The notes: generated by a model not told the origin, from the sequence alone. A stretch of DNA of 64,000 nt from JACMLC01 sp963817025 (GCA_963817025.1 CAWFML010000005.1:1798001-1862000), one strand, 5' to 3'; positions 9,449 through 18,802 are shown, counted from the stretch's first letter. A program made the numbers and translations.

Positions 9449-9492
9449 GCGGATTATTTTACGTGGCCGCAAGTCGCCTTAACTCACCACGT
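9449..9492 (-). promoter_or_regulatory. Candidate H-type pseudoknot in the metH leader (riboswitch-like)
   Basis: On the minus strand ACGTGG (9487-9492) pairs with CCACGT (9461-9466). Inside the loop, GCGG (9467-9470) can pair with CCGC (9449-9452) beyond an A/U-rich linker, giving an H-type pseudoknot. It sits between a -35/-10-like promoter (9508-9536) and the terminator hairpin at 9368-9397. I do not recognise a SAM, SAH or cobalamin aptamer consensus here, so its ligand, if any, is unknown. Confidence 0.35.
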
Positions 9493-9507
9493 TTGTCCAG
9501 TGCGACT

Positions 9508-9536
9508 ATTGAATCATTCAGTGACAGTCATGTCAA
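9508..9536 (-). promoter_or_regulatory. metH: Candidate metH promoter
   Basis: On the minus strand a perfect -35 TTGACA (9531-9536) and a weak -10 TTCAAT (9508-9513) are spaced 17 nt apart. Initiation here would give a leader of about 270 nt containing the pseudoknot and terminator candidates. Confidence 0.45.
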
Positions 9537-9651
9537 GAGAGCAGTGAGGCGCGATGAGAGAGCGGAAACAGCTTTTTTCTTATCACTCAAAAGCTTTTTA
9601 TGTTAGATTTCATTCTCGCTCTGACAATCTATGACGCATCCGATTCAAACT

Positions 9652-10140
9652 ATGCGACGCGCAATCTATCCGGGTTCGTTTGATCCTGTGACCAATGGTC
9701 ATCTGGACATCATAGAGCGCGGCTGTAAGCTGTTTGACGAGATTATCATTGCTATCCTCGTCAACCCGAACAAGCAGCCGATGTTCACGATTGAAGAGCG
9801 ACGCGAGATGCTGGAGGAAGTGCTGGCGGAACTGGACAAGAGCAATTGTCGCCTGCTGGTGGAAGACTTTCAGGGGCTGCTGGTTCAGTATGCCGTCGAG
9901 CGCGAGGCGGATGCGATTGTGCGCGGCATCCGCGCCATCTCGGATTATGAATACGAGTTGCAGATGGCCCTCATGAATCGTCGTCTTGAGCCGCGCATCG
10001 AGACGGTCTTTATGATGCCCGCAGAAGCTTATTCTTATGTCTCTTCGCGTCTCGTCAAAGAAGTCTTCCAGTTAGGCGCAGGCATCAACGGACTCGTCCC
10101 CGCTCCGGTCGAAGAGCGCATGAGACGCAAGCTCAAGTAA
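9652..10140 (+). CDS. coaD: Pantetheine-phosphate adenylyltransferase
   Basis: Catalyses the penultimate step of coenzyme A synthesis: 4'-phosphopantetheine plus ATP gives dephospho-CoA. The N-terminal YPGSFDPVTNGH with its nucleotidyltransferase (T/H)xGH-type motif, RGIRAISDYEYE and YSYVSSRLVKE are family hallmarks. The start at ATG 9652 gives MRRAIYPGSF and about 162 residues, the usual length; an in-frame ATG at 9631 would add seven residues. Neither has a clear Shine-Dalgarno. It is divergent from metH. Confidence 0.95.
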   Translation: MRRAIYPGSFDPVTNGHLDIIERGCKLFDEIIIAILVNPNKQPMFTIEERREMLEEVLAELDKSNCRLLVEDFQGLLVQYAVEREADAIVRGIRAISDYEYELQMALMNRRLEPRIETVFMMPAEAYSYVSSRLVKEVFQLGAGINGLVPAPVEERMRRKLK

Positions 10141-10211
10141 AGTTTTAGAGAGAATCGGCTTTTCCCGTTCATGTTATACTCCGCCCGTTCACCAGGAAGG
10201 CTCTGCTAAAT

Positions 10212-10577
10212 ATGATCGTCCGTCTACATCACGCGCAGATAACCATTCCGCCGGGAGCGGAAGACGAGTGCAGGCGTTTCTACTGCGGGCTGCTCGGTTT
10301 GAGTGAGATAGAAAAGCCGGCATCTTTACGGGAGCGCGGAGGCTTCTGGCTTGAGCTTGGAGAATTGCAGATACACGTCGGCACAGAGGACGGCGCGGGC
10401 CGCACGGCAAGCAAAGCTCATCTGGCTTATGAGGTAGACAATCTGGACAACTGGCGTGCGAAGCTTCAGGAGCAAAGCATCAAGCTCTTGGAAGCCGTCC
10501 CGGTTCCCGGTTACGAACGTTTCGAGTTCCGCGATCCTTTCGGCAATCGCGTAGAATTTCTGCAACGCGTTTCTTGA
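10212..10577 (+). CDS. VOC-superfamily (glyoxalase/bleomycin-resistance-like) protein
   Basis: A 121-residue single-unit vicinal-oxygen-chelate protein. It begins with LHHAQITIP, has FYCGLLGL in the first half and ends with YERFEFRDPFGNRVEF, the typical last beta-strand with its metal-ligand Glu. Such proteins bind a divalent metal and act on small organic substrates. The substrate is not predictable. An AGGAAGG-type ribosome site lies upstream, and the aminotransferase gene follows after 18 bp, so both are probably cotranscribed. Confidence 0.8.
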   Translation: MIVRLHHAQITIPPGAEDECRRFYCGLLGLSEIEKPASLRERGGFWLELGELQIHVGTEDGAGRTASKAHLAYEVDNLDNWRAKLQEQSIKLLEAVPVPGYERFEFRDPFGNRVEFLQRVS

Positions 10578-10595
10578 ATTAAAAAACATAATCGA

Positions 10596-11798
10596 ATGAG
10601 CAAACCTGTGAGCGATTCTTTCCCTGTTTCAGATAACGTGGCGCGGATGCAAGCCTCTTCGACTTTGGCTGCGATGCAGGAGGCGCAGGCCATGCGCGCG
10701 GCGGGTGTGGATGTGGTTGACCTCGGCGCGGGAGAGCCTGATTTCGACACGCCGGAGAACATCAAGCTGGCGGCCATCGAAGCGATGCGCGCGGGTCAAA
10801 CTAAATACACGCCGACCGCCGGGACACGCGCGCTACAGGAAGCGATTATCAATTTTTACGCGCAAAGTTTTGGCGCGCATTATGACAGAACGGAAGTGAT
10901 GGCGACCTGCGGCGGCAAGCAGGCTATCTTCAATGCCGTCGTCTCGCTTTGTAATCCCGGCGATGAGGTCTTAATCGTCAAGCCCTACTGGGTCACGTTT
11001 CCCGAGATAGTGACCTTCGCGCGCGCCATCCCCGTTTTCATAGATACGGAAGAAACGTCGTTCGTGCTCAAAGCCGAACAGGTCGAGCGCGCCATTACTC
11101 CGCGCACCAAGCTCATCATTCTCAATTCCCCCAGCAATCCTTCGGGCCGCGTCATTCCGCCCGCAGAGTTCAGACGCATCATAGAAGTCCTCGATGAGCG
11201 CGGCGTCTATGCCATCTCGGACGAATGTTATTTGAGGTTTGTTTATACGCCCGCCGAAGTTTACAGCGCGGCGACGCTGCCAACGGAATTGCGCTCGCGG
11301 CTCTGCATCGCTGGTTCGCTTTCCAAGACGTATGCGATGACAGGGTGGCGCATGGGTTATGCGCTGGCGAATGCAGAATGGACGCGCGCGATGCTCAAGG
11401 TGCAGGGCCACTCGACGAGCAATCCCAATTCCATAGCGCAATGGGCCGCCATAGAGGCTTTCAACGGGCCACAGGAGTCCGTCTCCGAGATGCTCAAAGA
11501 ATACGGCGCGCGGCGCGACTGGTTGATTCCCGCGTTGTGCACGATTCCGGGTTTCAACTGCGTCAATCCTGAAGGCGCGTTCTATGCTTTTCCCGATGTG
11601 CGCGGCTGTTTGAAGGGCGAGATAAAGACTTCCGGCGAGCTGGTTGACAGGCTTTTAAAGGAAGAGCACACGGTAGTTACGGACGGCGCAGGCTTCGGGG
11701 CGGAGGGCTTTTTACGCATCTCCTATGCGACCTCACTCGAACGCCTTGAGGAAGGCGTCGAGCGTATGCGCCGCGTCGCAGAACGCTTCGCAAAATAG
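10596..11798 (+). CDS. Class I/II pyridoxal-phosphate aminotransferase (aspartate aminotransferase-like)
   Basis: A 400-residue fold-type I aminotransferase of the aspartate aminotransferase Ib type. GAGEPDFDTP near residue 44, NSPSNPSG and SLSKTYAMTGWRMGY are present; the Lys of SLSK (about residue 244) is the predicted Schiff-base lysine. It likely interconverts an amino acid and a 2-oxo acid in the cytoplasm; preference for aspartate, aromatic or other substrates cannot be fixed. It is the second gene after the VOC protein. Downstream lies a repeat-rich gap with two terminator-like hairpins. Confidence 0.9.
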   Translation: MSKPVSDSFPVSDNVARMQASSTLAAMQEAQAMRAAGVDVVDLGAGEPDFDTPENIKLAAIEAMRAGQTKYTPTAGTRALQEAIINFYAQSFGAHYDRTEVMATCGGKQAIFNAVVSLCNPGDEVLIVKPYWVTFPEIVTFARAIPVFIDTEETSFVLKAEQVERAITPRTKLIILNSPSNPSGRVIPPAEFRRIIEVLDERGVYAISDECYLRFVYTPAEVYSAATLPTELRSRLCIAGSLSKTYAMTGWRMGYALANAEWTRAMLKVQGHSTSNPNSIAQWAAIEAFNGPQESVSEMLKEYGARRDWLIPALCTIPGFNCVNPEGAFYAFPDVRGCLKGEIKTSGELVDRLLKEEHTVVTDGAGFGAEGFLRISYATSLERLEEGVERMRRVAERFAK

Positions 11799-11879
11799 AC
11801 CAACCTTTTATCCGAATGTTTGGAAGTTATAGCCCTATAAGCGCTATTCACGAGTCAACCCCAACGCTGCACGAGCGCT

Positions 11880-12170
11880 TCCTACACATGCATAAGTGAT
11901 TCCTACGCTTGCATAAATGAACTTTTACGCTGCGCAAGTCATCCTTTCTGCTGCGCAGCCATCTCTACAGGCGCACGAGTCGTTCGTTACACTGCGCAAG
12001 TCGTCCATGACGCTGCGCAGGTTGTCCATGATGTTGCATGAGCCACCCTTGACATTGCATGAGCCATCCATACGCATGCAGGAGTCATCCTGCACGTCAA
12101 AAATGTCGCCCCTGCGGCTGCATAAGCCATCTCTCACTACCTGCGAGCCTATCTGCGCCCTGTGGCAATC
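11880..12170. repeat. Degenerate 21-bp tandem repeat (minisatellite)
   Basis: About 13 diverged copies with a period near 21 bp and core TGC(G/A)(C/T)(A/G)AG(T/C)C(A/G)TCC, best seen at 11990-12090 (CTGCGCAAGTCGTCC, CTGCGCAGGTTGTCC, TTGCATGAGCCACCC, TTGCATGAGCCATCC). Translated on the plus strand the array gives a 7-residue repeat of LHEPS type in a frame open from 11917 to 12216. The absence of a ribosome site and of any known domain argues against a protein. It lies downstream of the aminotransferase gene. Confidence 0.75.
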
Positions 12171-12228
12171 AACTGCCCTATTGCACCAGTCAGTCTATAT
12201 AGCCAATTGCGATTGAGTGAGACCAGAT

Positions 12229-12305
12229 GCGCCCTGCCTGACGGTCGGGCTACTGCCCCGGAGGTCATAGTAGTGGGGTATTAGCCCGACCGTCAGGCAG
12301 GGCGC
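12229..12305. repeat. Long REP-like hairpin
   Basis: A perfect 24-bp inverted repeat (12229-12252 and 12282-12305) with an inner CCCC/GGGG pairing, so nearly the whole 77 bp folds into one stem. It resembles a REP/MITE-type intergenic element more than a terminator because no U-tract follows. Confidence 0.75.
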
Positions 12306-12342
12306 AGGCAATTGCCATCCGCTGTAGTTTTAGATGACACAG

Positions 12343-12370
12343 AGAACCGCCCGCTACCGCAGGCGGTTCT
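12343..12370 (+). terminator. Terminator-like hairpin downstream of the aminotransferase
   Basis: The stem AGAACCGCC (12343-12351) pairs with GGCGGTTCT (12362-12370), with further GC pairs inside. It is followed on the plus strand by GACTTTAATAAAAA. It is the likely end of the plus-strand unit before the convergent large gene. Confidence 0.5.
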
Positions 12371-12383
12371 GACTTTAATAAAA

Positions 12384-12424
12384 AGAGGACTGAAAGTCGT
12401 TTTAACTTCGACCTTCAGTCCTCT
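12384..12424 (-). terminator. Terminator-like hairpin downstream of the 2106-residue protein gene
   Basis: A 16-bp stem with one wobble (12384-12399 with 12409-12424) and a short loop. On the minus strand it is followed by TTTTTATTAAAG, a U-rich tail fitting intrinsic termination of the large gene ending at 12482. Confidence 0.7.
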
Positions 12425-12481
12425 GTGGTTTATGGGCATCGGAAATTATCTTTCCGATGGCCTTAGTTTATTTTCGCCGGT

Positions 12482-15400
12482 CTATTGCGGCGGCAGATAG
12501 CCTGAGGCGGCAGGAATGTCCCCGGCCTGTCCCCAGTGCTGTGTTGACACCGTGTTGTTCGAGCTATTGATGATGTACCAGTCGCCATCGCGGAAGACTG
12601 CGATGTCTGCCGAGCCATCACCGTCATAGTCTGCCTGCACTGGAAGGTCTGTCGAAAGACCCCATGCCACAGACCTGCCGGTTCCCGTCAGGGTTTGCAA
12701 GATATGCCAGACGCCGTTGCGGAAGACTGCGAAGTCAAACTTGCCGTCGCCGTCGTAATCCGCAGGCACTAACCTATCTGTGCCAAGTCCCCATGTGGCC
12801 GAGGTAACGCCGCCGTCGGAGCTACGCAGGACATACCAGTCGCCGTTGCGGAAGACTGCAAAGTCCGTCTTGTTATCTCCGTCGTAATCGCCCTGCACGG
12901 GTCTGTCGCCTGCCGAGCCGAAGTTAACGCCCAGCAGTGTGTTGTCCGAACTCTTCCGGATGTACCATGCGCCATTGCGGAAGACTCCGATGTCCGTCTT
13001 GCTATCTCCGTCATAGTCACCCTGCACAGGAATGTCTGTTGACAGTCCCCACTGTACCTGAATAAAGCCGAAGTTAGAGCTTTGCTCAATGTACCAGGCG
13101 GCTGTAGACGGGCGGAAGACAGCAAGGTCCATAGCTCCGTCGCCATCGTAATCACCCGGAACCGGACGATCACCGTTGATGCCGAAGAAGCGATAGTTGG
13201 TAAAGCCGTTGGTGGACTGCAAGGTGTACCAGACGCCTTCAGATGGACGGAAGACGACAAAGTCGCTCCTGCGGTCGTCGTCCACATCGGCTGTGTACGA
13301 GCGGTCATCGTCGATGATGATGCCGACGCCCTGTGCATCCGCGATAGTCGCGTTCACAGGCATGCTCAGGTTGAGATAGAACGTCTCGTTGGCTTCCTTG
13401 ATGGTGTCGCCGTTGACGAAGACGTTGACCGTCGCCGTCAGCGCATTGCCGTCTCCGCTTTCATCCAACGGATTGAAAGCGATAACGGTGTCAGGTCTGG
13501 CGATGTAATCATCTCCCGGCGCGGGCGAGGGCGATGCCACCGCTGTGCCGTTCGAAGTCGAGTAATGCACCGAGGCAAGCCCTTGCTGTGCGCCTGTCAG
13601 CGTGAGTGTGAACTGAGCCACACTCTGTCCCGAATCGCCTTCGAGCACTCTCGCATCACTGACCGTGATGACGGGGAGCACATTGTCATCATTCTGGATT
13701 GTGCCCGTGCCCTGAGCCGTGCCGATTGTGGCGTTCGTCGGCAGGCTGAGATTGACGAAGAAGGTCTCGTTAGGCTCGACATTGAGATCGCCGTTAACGT
13801 TCACAGTGATCGGCTTGCTCGTCTCGCCCGGATTGAAGGTCAGCGTCGTATCGGGGATAGCAACGTAGTCATTATTGGCTACAGTCGCCGTGCCGTCAGC
13901 CGTTTGATAATGCACTGTGATGGTCTGGCCGCTAGCCGCCGACAGGTTGACGTTGAAGGTGAACGGGGTTGTGCCAGCGTTGCCTTCCGGCAGCGGGCTG
14001 GGACTCGTGATGGCGATGCTCGGAACTGCGTCATCGTCTGTGATAGTCAAGACCGCAGTGCTTTGCGTTCCGATGGTTGCGCCGCCCGTAGCATTCGAGA
14101 GCGCCAGATTGACGGTCTCGTTGGTTTCGTTAAGCGCGTCGGAACAGATGGTGATGTTGAAAGACTGGCTCGTCACGCCGGGGCCGAATGTCAGAGTGCT
14201 CGTCGTGGTGACATAGTCCACAGTGCCGCCGCAAGTCGCGCCGCCCGTGGCTGTGCCGCCTGCCACAGTCGCAGCGTCAACTGTAACTGTGCCGTCCGAG
14301 CCGCCCGTGCGCGTGACCGTAATGGTCGCCGTGCCAGCCGCTTCGCCGACCGTATAGGTCGCCATATCGAATTGCACGGTTCCGGGCATTGCCACTTCAT
14401 CGTCGGTGATGGTCACCACCGCAGACGCCTGCGTGCCGATGGTCGCTCCGCCCGTCGCGCCCGAAAGCGTGACGTTGAAGGTTTCGTTGCCTTCAAAGAT
14501 GGCATCGTTACAGATGGTCACCGTGAAGGTATTGCTGCCCTGACCGTTGATGAAGTTGACCGTGCCGCCTGTGTTGACGAAATCAACACCCGCGCCGCAG
14601 GCTGCGCCGCCGGTCGCAGTGCCGTTTGTCAGGCTGTAGTTGACCGCGACCGCGCCATCCGTGCCGCCCGTGCGGTTAACGGTGATGGTCACTGTCCCGG
14701 CTGCTTCGCCGACCGTATAGGTCGCCGAACTGAGTTCCAGCACTCCCGGCACGACGATGTATTCGTCTGCGCCGATGTCCGGCGTGGTGGCCGAACGCGG
14801 TTGGTTGTCAAAGTCCGTGGTCACGCTCGGCAAAGGCTGTCCGGCGTCAAGCACAGGCGTTGCGGTTGCTAACAAGTGCAGGTCTCCGGCATTCGCATTA
14901 ACAAAGAACATGGCCGGGTCGAAAGTGGAAGCGACGCCCGCGATGGAGTTGGCATCGCGCGCTGGCGGCCCCGCCTGCCACGTTGGGAATGAAACAGCGG
15001 TGCCCGTTCCAGACGTGCCGTAGTCCATAAAGTTTGCAGCCGTCGTCGCTCCGGTTCCGGCGAAGAAGTTGCCGTTGGAAACGAAGGTTCCGGTATTGGC
15101 CGATTGGTCGCCGCCTGCGAAGTGGTTCGCCCCGCCGCCCGTGCGGTTATTGAAGGCGATGTTATTTCTGGCCGTGTACGTGGTCGGCGCGCTAGTGCCT
15201 CTGACCAAAGCCCAGCTCGCAGCAGTTCCGCTCGACGCGCCGCCGATGTATATCGAGTTGTGGTCGGCTGTGAAAGTGTTGCCGCCGAAACCGAAATCAA
15301 AGAGACCGAAGACACTCTGATTGGTGGCAACCTGTGTGACGAGGCTCACCATGTTGTTCACGAGGGTTACGGACGCCGCAGTGCCGCTCGCTCCGTCAAA

Positions 15401-18400
15401 CTCGACACCGACGATGCGACCCGTGCCGCCCGTGACAGCCGCGAAGTTGTAGATGCGGTTGCGCGAAACGGTCGTGGCGCGTGCATCCGTAAAGAGCATG
15501 CCCGCCGTGTTGACGCCCGTTCCGCCGGCGAATGACGTGCGAAGGTCGTGAATCAAGTTATCGGAAACCACGTTCGTTCCCGCGCTCGTCATGAAGATAC
15601 CCAACTGCACGGTTGCACGGTTGGCAGTTGACGAGATGTCATTGCCGGTGATTGTCCAGCTCTCGTTACCGGGATTGACCAGCACGCCAGCCTGCGTGAA
15701 GTTGATAAGGTCATTGCCGGTGATGGTGTTGCCAGAGTTGGCGATGGCCGCAGAGGTGCCGACCGAGCCAATCACATTAAACGGCACGCCGACCCCATCC
15801 GTCCTATCCCGGACAATGTTGCCCGAAATGAGGTTGTTGTCATTGCCTGTGGTCGTGCCCGTGCTCAGGAAGATGTTGGCGCTGCTGCTGCCACCTTCGA
15901 TGACGGCGTTCTGGATAATGTTATTCGAAGCATCGTTGATGAGACGAATCACAGTGCCAGCCCCTGTGTTTCTGATGAGCAGAGAGTTGCCGCCATCTGG
16001 CTGCTCGTTGAAGGTCGGGTTGCCCAGACCGTCTATGGTCACGCTATCCGCGCCGTTCAAGTTAATGAGCGCGGTGGCGCTGCTGCCGGAGATGATGCGA
16101 TTGCCGCTCGGCTGAATTAAGACTGTAAAGCCTCCGGCCACCGGATTCAGCGAAACCGCTCCTGTCTCAGAGGTCAGATCAGTTGTGATGTTGAGCGTCA
16201 CGTTGCTCGTCGCGCCTAATCCGTTGATGGCATCAAACGCGCCGCCCGGATTGGTGAGCGAAGTGTAAGTTCCACCCGTGCCGACGCTGACAGCGCCGCT
16301 CACCGGAGCCGCAACCGTGAACGTGCCCATCTGGGTGTTGTTTGCCGCATTAGCATCAGCGGTCAAAATAGTCGCTGTCGTGTTGTACGTTCCCACAGTA
16401 GTGAGCGTAGGTGCGGCGGCAAACGTCACGGTCAAGGTTTGACCGGGAGTGATGTTGGCGATGGTTTGCGTGTCAGTGTAGGTATAACCGCCCGGCCCCG
16501 TGATAGTGAACTGAACCATCACGCCGCTCTGGGCAGCAATTCCCACATTCGTAAAGCTGGCTTGCGGCGTCGGTGTGTTTCCGGTCGCAATCAGGCTGCC
16601 CGGAGCAGGAACGATAATCGCCGTGGCCGCGATGTCGTTCGCTGGCGGCAAGACGCCTGTAAATTCGTCCGCGCCGATGTCTGGCGTGGTCGCGTTTCGC
16701 GTTTCGTTGTCAATGTCAACGGTCACGCCCGTGCCAGCGGCTCCGCCGGATTCAAGCAGCGTGACTGTGCCATTCGGAATGTGTAAATCGGTTGGCGAAG
16801 TGAACGGCGCGGGATTGGTCGTCGCAAACGAAGCGTTGTCGTTCGTGCCAGCAGCCGACAAGATACTGGTATAAGCTCTGAAATTGGTGTTAGGCGTCGT
16901 CGCCCCCGCATTGAAGTTAGGAGCTGTGTACAGACCCGCGTAGGTCGCTGGCCCGGCAGGAACGGCTGTATAAGTCGTGCCGACATGCGCGACGCCATGC
17001 ACGCCCGCGGTGCTTCCTGTGTAATAAGCGTTGTTGTTGTTGGTCAGGTTGAACGCGACCGTCGCGCTCGAAGGCAGGAACATAGAGACGTGCGCGATGC
17101 TGGTCGTGCCGCCCGTCATGGTGTTCGCAAAGATGTTGTTTCTGACATCGAGTCCGGTGATGGTCGTCGCCGTCGGAGTGAACGCCGAAGTAAGAATCGT
17201 CGTGGTCGGCGTGCCGAACAACGCTCCGAACAGGTTCACAGAGTTATGATAAACCTTGTGCCCGGTTCCTCCCGCCAGCCTGATGCCGTGGACGCTGAAC
17301 TGGGTTGAGAACGCTGCTCCGCCAGTCATGTCCATGTTGATGTCGCTGACGAAGTTGTTTCTGATGTTGATGCCGGTTCCGGCAGTGACGTTGATGCCGT
17401 AAGCGCCGAATGTGCCGGTGCTTCTGCTATGTACTTTCGTGATTCTGTTTTTTTCAATGACGCCGTTGGTGGTGGTTGACGTACATTCGATGGCGTCTGT
17501 GCCGGATGCGCCCGCCAGCGTCTGCACGTTCGTTATGCTATTGCCGCTGATGGTGTAAACCCCGGTCGCATTGCTGACCAAGATGGCTTTCGCAATATTG
17601 ACCGTACCGTTGTTGGCAACGTTGCTGATGAGGTTATTGCTAATCGTGGGCGAGATGACAGGGCTGACCATCTCGATTGTCGTGGTGGTCGTGCTGATAT
17701 ACGAAAGGATGTTGTTAATCGTATTGCCGGTCACGTTCACGGCGCTTGTGCCAGCCACCCAGATACCTTTTGTATAAACGGTCGTCGCAGGTGCAGTGAA
17801 GGGCGGATTGGCAGGCGTCGGGGCACCGGTCGCGCCGATGGTGTTATTGGAAATCGTGATGCCGTTGGAAACCGTAGCCACCGCACCGTTGAAAACGATG
17901 CCTCTCGCGGCCTGATTGACAAAGTTGTTATCAATCAACAGATTGTTAACGGTCGTTCCGCTCGGCGCTGTTTGCGCTGTCACAGAAGTAATGGCCGTCG
18001 GTGCGCCTACTGCCGTCGCGCCGCCGTTGCCGCCGACATAGATGCCGAAACTGGAATTGGAAGAAGTAGTAGCTGCCGTTATCAGGCTCGAATTGCCCCC
18101 GGTCACGTTGCCGAGCAGGTTGCAATTCCTAATGATGTCATTATCCGCGCTCGTGACGGCGGTGGAGGTCGCAATACGGACAGCGGAATTTGCGATGACC
18201 GTCGCAGTCGTCGTATTGCTGATCGTCAGATTCCGGTTGGTGCTTGCGGTGTTCGGGTTATCACCATCAAGAGTGACGTTGTCAGCTCCGTTAAGCTGAA
18301 TCACGCCGAAGCCTGTCACAGGATTGCCGCTGACCGTGCGTCCGTCGGCCAGTGGACGGATGCTGACCGAAGTATAGCTGGCAGGTGTAGCATCGCCGCT

Positions 18401-18802
18401 GTTCAAAGTCGCAGGCGTTGTGCCTTCGTTCGAGTCGAAACATATCTCGACGTTAATCGTGCCGGTATGCGTTCCGGCGTTGATGGCCGCGAAGGCCGCG
18501 CCGACAGATGCGTAAGCGGTCGGCGTAATCGTGCCGCCCGTGGATTCAATCTCAACCGGCAGTCCGGCTGTTGCCACATCGCAAGTTCCGATGACGAGGG
18601 GTTGCACGGCAGGCGCGCTGGTTTTGGAAGCCTGCGTTCGCTGGATCATCACAGTAGAGAATCCTGCAAAAGCTACTAAGCTGATAAGAATAAATGCGAT
18701 CACGCCTGAGCGTGCGCTGAAATGATATTTCTTCATGAATCCTCTCTTATTGGTAGTCAATTGACGGGTCGTATGGTTGAGGTGGGCGGCTGACGATTTC
18801 AT
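12482..18802 (-). CDS. Very large secreted beta-helix / CARDB-like / Calx-beta / VCBS-repeat protein
   Basis: A 2106-residue exported protein. The signal sequence MKKYHFSARSGVIAFILISL begins at an internal Met. Two starts are plausible: ATG 18802 with AAGGAG 7 nt upstream, or ATG 18736 with AGAGGA 5 nt upstream, the latter giving a standard signal peptide. Domains in order are Asn/Thr-rich right-handed beta-helix repeats (about 90-720), a CARDB-like strand domain (about 730-840), a second beta-helix (about 850-1330), about four Calx-beta domains recognised by YTVGEAAGT and TITDDE, and seven C-terminal VCBS/FG-GAP-like repeats with DYDGDGKTDFAVFR. The last type can bind calcium through its Asp cluster. 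It is probably a surface adhesin or matrix protein; no enzymatic motif is seen. Confidence 0.85.
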   Translation of the reverse strand: MKSSAAHLNHTTRQLTTNKRGFMKKYHFSARSGVIAFILISLVAFAGFSTVMIQRTQASKTSAPAVQPLVIGTCDVATAGLPVEIESTGGTITPTAYASVGAAFAAINAGTHTGTINVEICFDSNEGTTPATLNSGDATPASYTSVSIRPLADGRTVSGNPVTGFGVIQLNGADNVTLDGDNPNTASTNRNLTISNTTTATVIANSAVRIATSTAVTSADNDIIRNCNLLGNVTGGNSSLITAATTSSNSSFGIYVGGNGGATAVGAPTAITSVTAQTAPSGTTVNNLLIDNNFVNQAARGIVFNGAVATVSNGITISNNTIGATGAPTPANPPFTAPATTVYTKGIWVAGTSAVNVTGNTINNILSYISTTTTTIEMVSPVISPTISNNLISNVANNGTVNIAKAILVSNATGVYTISGNSITNVQTLAGASGTDAIECTSTTTNGVIEKNRITKVHSRSTGTFGAYGINVTAGTGINIRNNFVSDINMDMTGGAAFSTQFSVHGIRLAGGTGHKVYHNSVNLFGALFGTPTTTILTSAFTPTATTITGLDVRNNIFANTMTGGTTSIAHVSMFLPSSATVAFNLTNNNNAYYTGSTAGVHGVAHVGTTYTAVPAGPATYAGLYTAPNFNAGATTPNTNFRAYTSILSAAGTNDNASFATTNPAPFTSPTDLHIPNGTVTLLESGGAAGTGVTVDIDNETRNATTPDIGADEFTGVLPPANDIAATAIIVPAPGSLIATGNTPTPQASFTNVGIAAQSGVMVQFTITGPGGYTYTDTQTIANITPGQTLTVTFAAAPTLTTVGTYNTTATILTADANAANNTQMGTFTVAAPVSGAVSVGTGGTYTSLTNPGGAFDAINGLGATSNVTLNITTDLTSETGAVSLNPVAGGFTVLIQPSGNRIISGSSATALINLNGADSVTIDGLGNPTFNEQPDGGNSLLIRNTGAGTVIRLINDASNNIIQNAVIEGGSSSANIFLSTGTTTGNDNNLISGNIVRDRTDGVGVPFNVIGSVGTSAAIANSGNTITGNDLINFTQAGVLVNPGNESWTITGNDISSTANRATVQLGIFMTSAGTNVVSDNLIHDLRTSFAGGTGVNTAGMLFTDARATTVSRNRIYNFAAVTGGTGRIVGVEFDGASGTAASVTLVNNMVSLVTQVATNQSVFGLFDFGFGGNTFTADHNSIYIGGASSGTAASWALVRGTSAPTTYTARNNIAFNNRTGGGANHFAGGDQSANTGTFVSNGNFFAGTGATTAANFMDYGTSGTGTAVSFPTWQAGPPARDANSIAGVASTFDPAMFFVNANAGDLHLLATATPVLDAGQPLPSVTTDFDNQPRSATTPDIGADEYIVVPGVLELSSATYTVGEAAGTVTITVNRTGGTDGAVAVNYSLTNGTATGGAACGAGVDFVNTGGTVNFINGQGSNTFTVTICNDAIFEGNETFNVTLSGATGGATIGTQASAVVTITDDEVAMPGTVQFDMATYTVGEAAGTATITVTRTGGSDGTVTVDAATVAGGTATGGATCGGTVDYVTTTSTLTFGPGVTSQSFNITICSDALNETNETVNLALSNATGGATIGTQSTAVLTITDDDAVPSIAITSPSPLPEGNAGTTPFTFNVNLSAASGQTITVHYQTADGTATVANNDYVAIPDTTLTFNPGETSKPITVNVNGDLNVEPNETFFVNLSLPTNATIGTAQGTGTIQNDDNVLPVITVSDARVLEGDSGQSVAQFTLTLTGAQQGLASVHYSTSNGTAVASPSPAPGDDYIARPDTVIAFNPLDESGDGNALTATVNVFVNGDTIKEANETFYLNLSMPVNATIADAQGVGIIIDDDRSYTADVDDDRRSDFVVFRPSEGVWYTLQSTNGFTNYRFFGINGDRPVPGDYDGDGAMDLAVFRPSTAAWYIEQSSNFGFIQVQWGLSTDIPVQGDYDGDSKTDIGVFRNGAWYIRKSSDNTLLGVNFGSAGDRPVQGDYDGDNKTDFAVFRNGDWYVLRSSDGGVTSATWGLGTDRLVPADYDGDGKFDFAVFRNGVWHILQTLTGTGRSVAWGLSTDLPVQADYDGDGSADIAVFRDGDWYIINSSNNTVSTQHWGQAGDIPAASGYLPPQ

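Noticed and set aside
9400..9500. Cobalamin, SAM or SAH riboswitch upstream of metH
   Set aside because: None of the conserved boxes of these families is present, so only an unassigned leader is claimed.
11880..12170. CRISPR-like repetitive stretch
   Set aside because: Units are degenerate and contiguous with no unique spacers, and no Cas genes are near.
11917..12216. Open frame with a heptapeptide repeat
   Set aside because: No ribosome site, no known domain; the frame is a by-product of the 21-bp repeat.
13082..14872. Long plus-strand frame opposite the giant surface protein
   Set aside because: Antisense shadow of a GC-rich, Thr/Gly-rich gene; its Arg/Ala-rich translation has no domain and the opposite strand encodes a clear protein.
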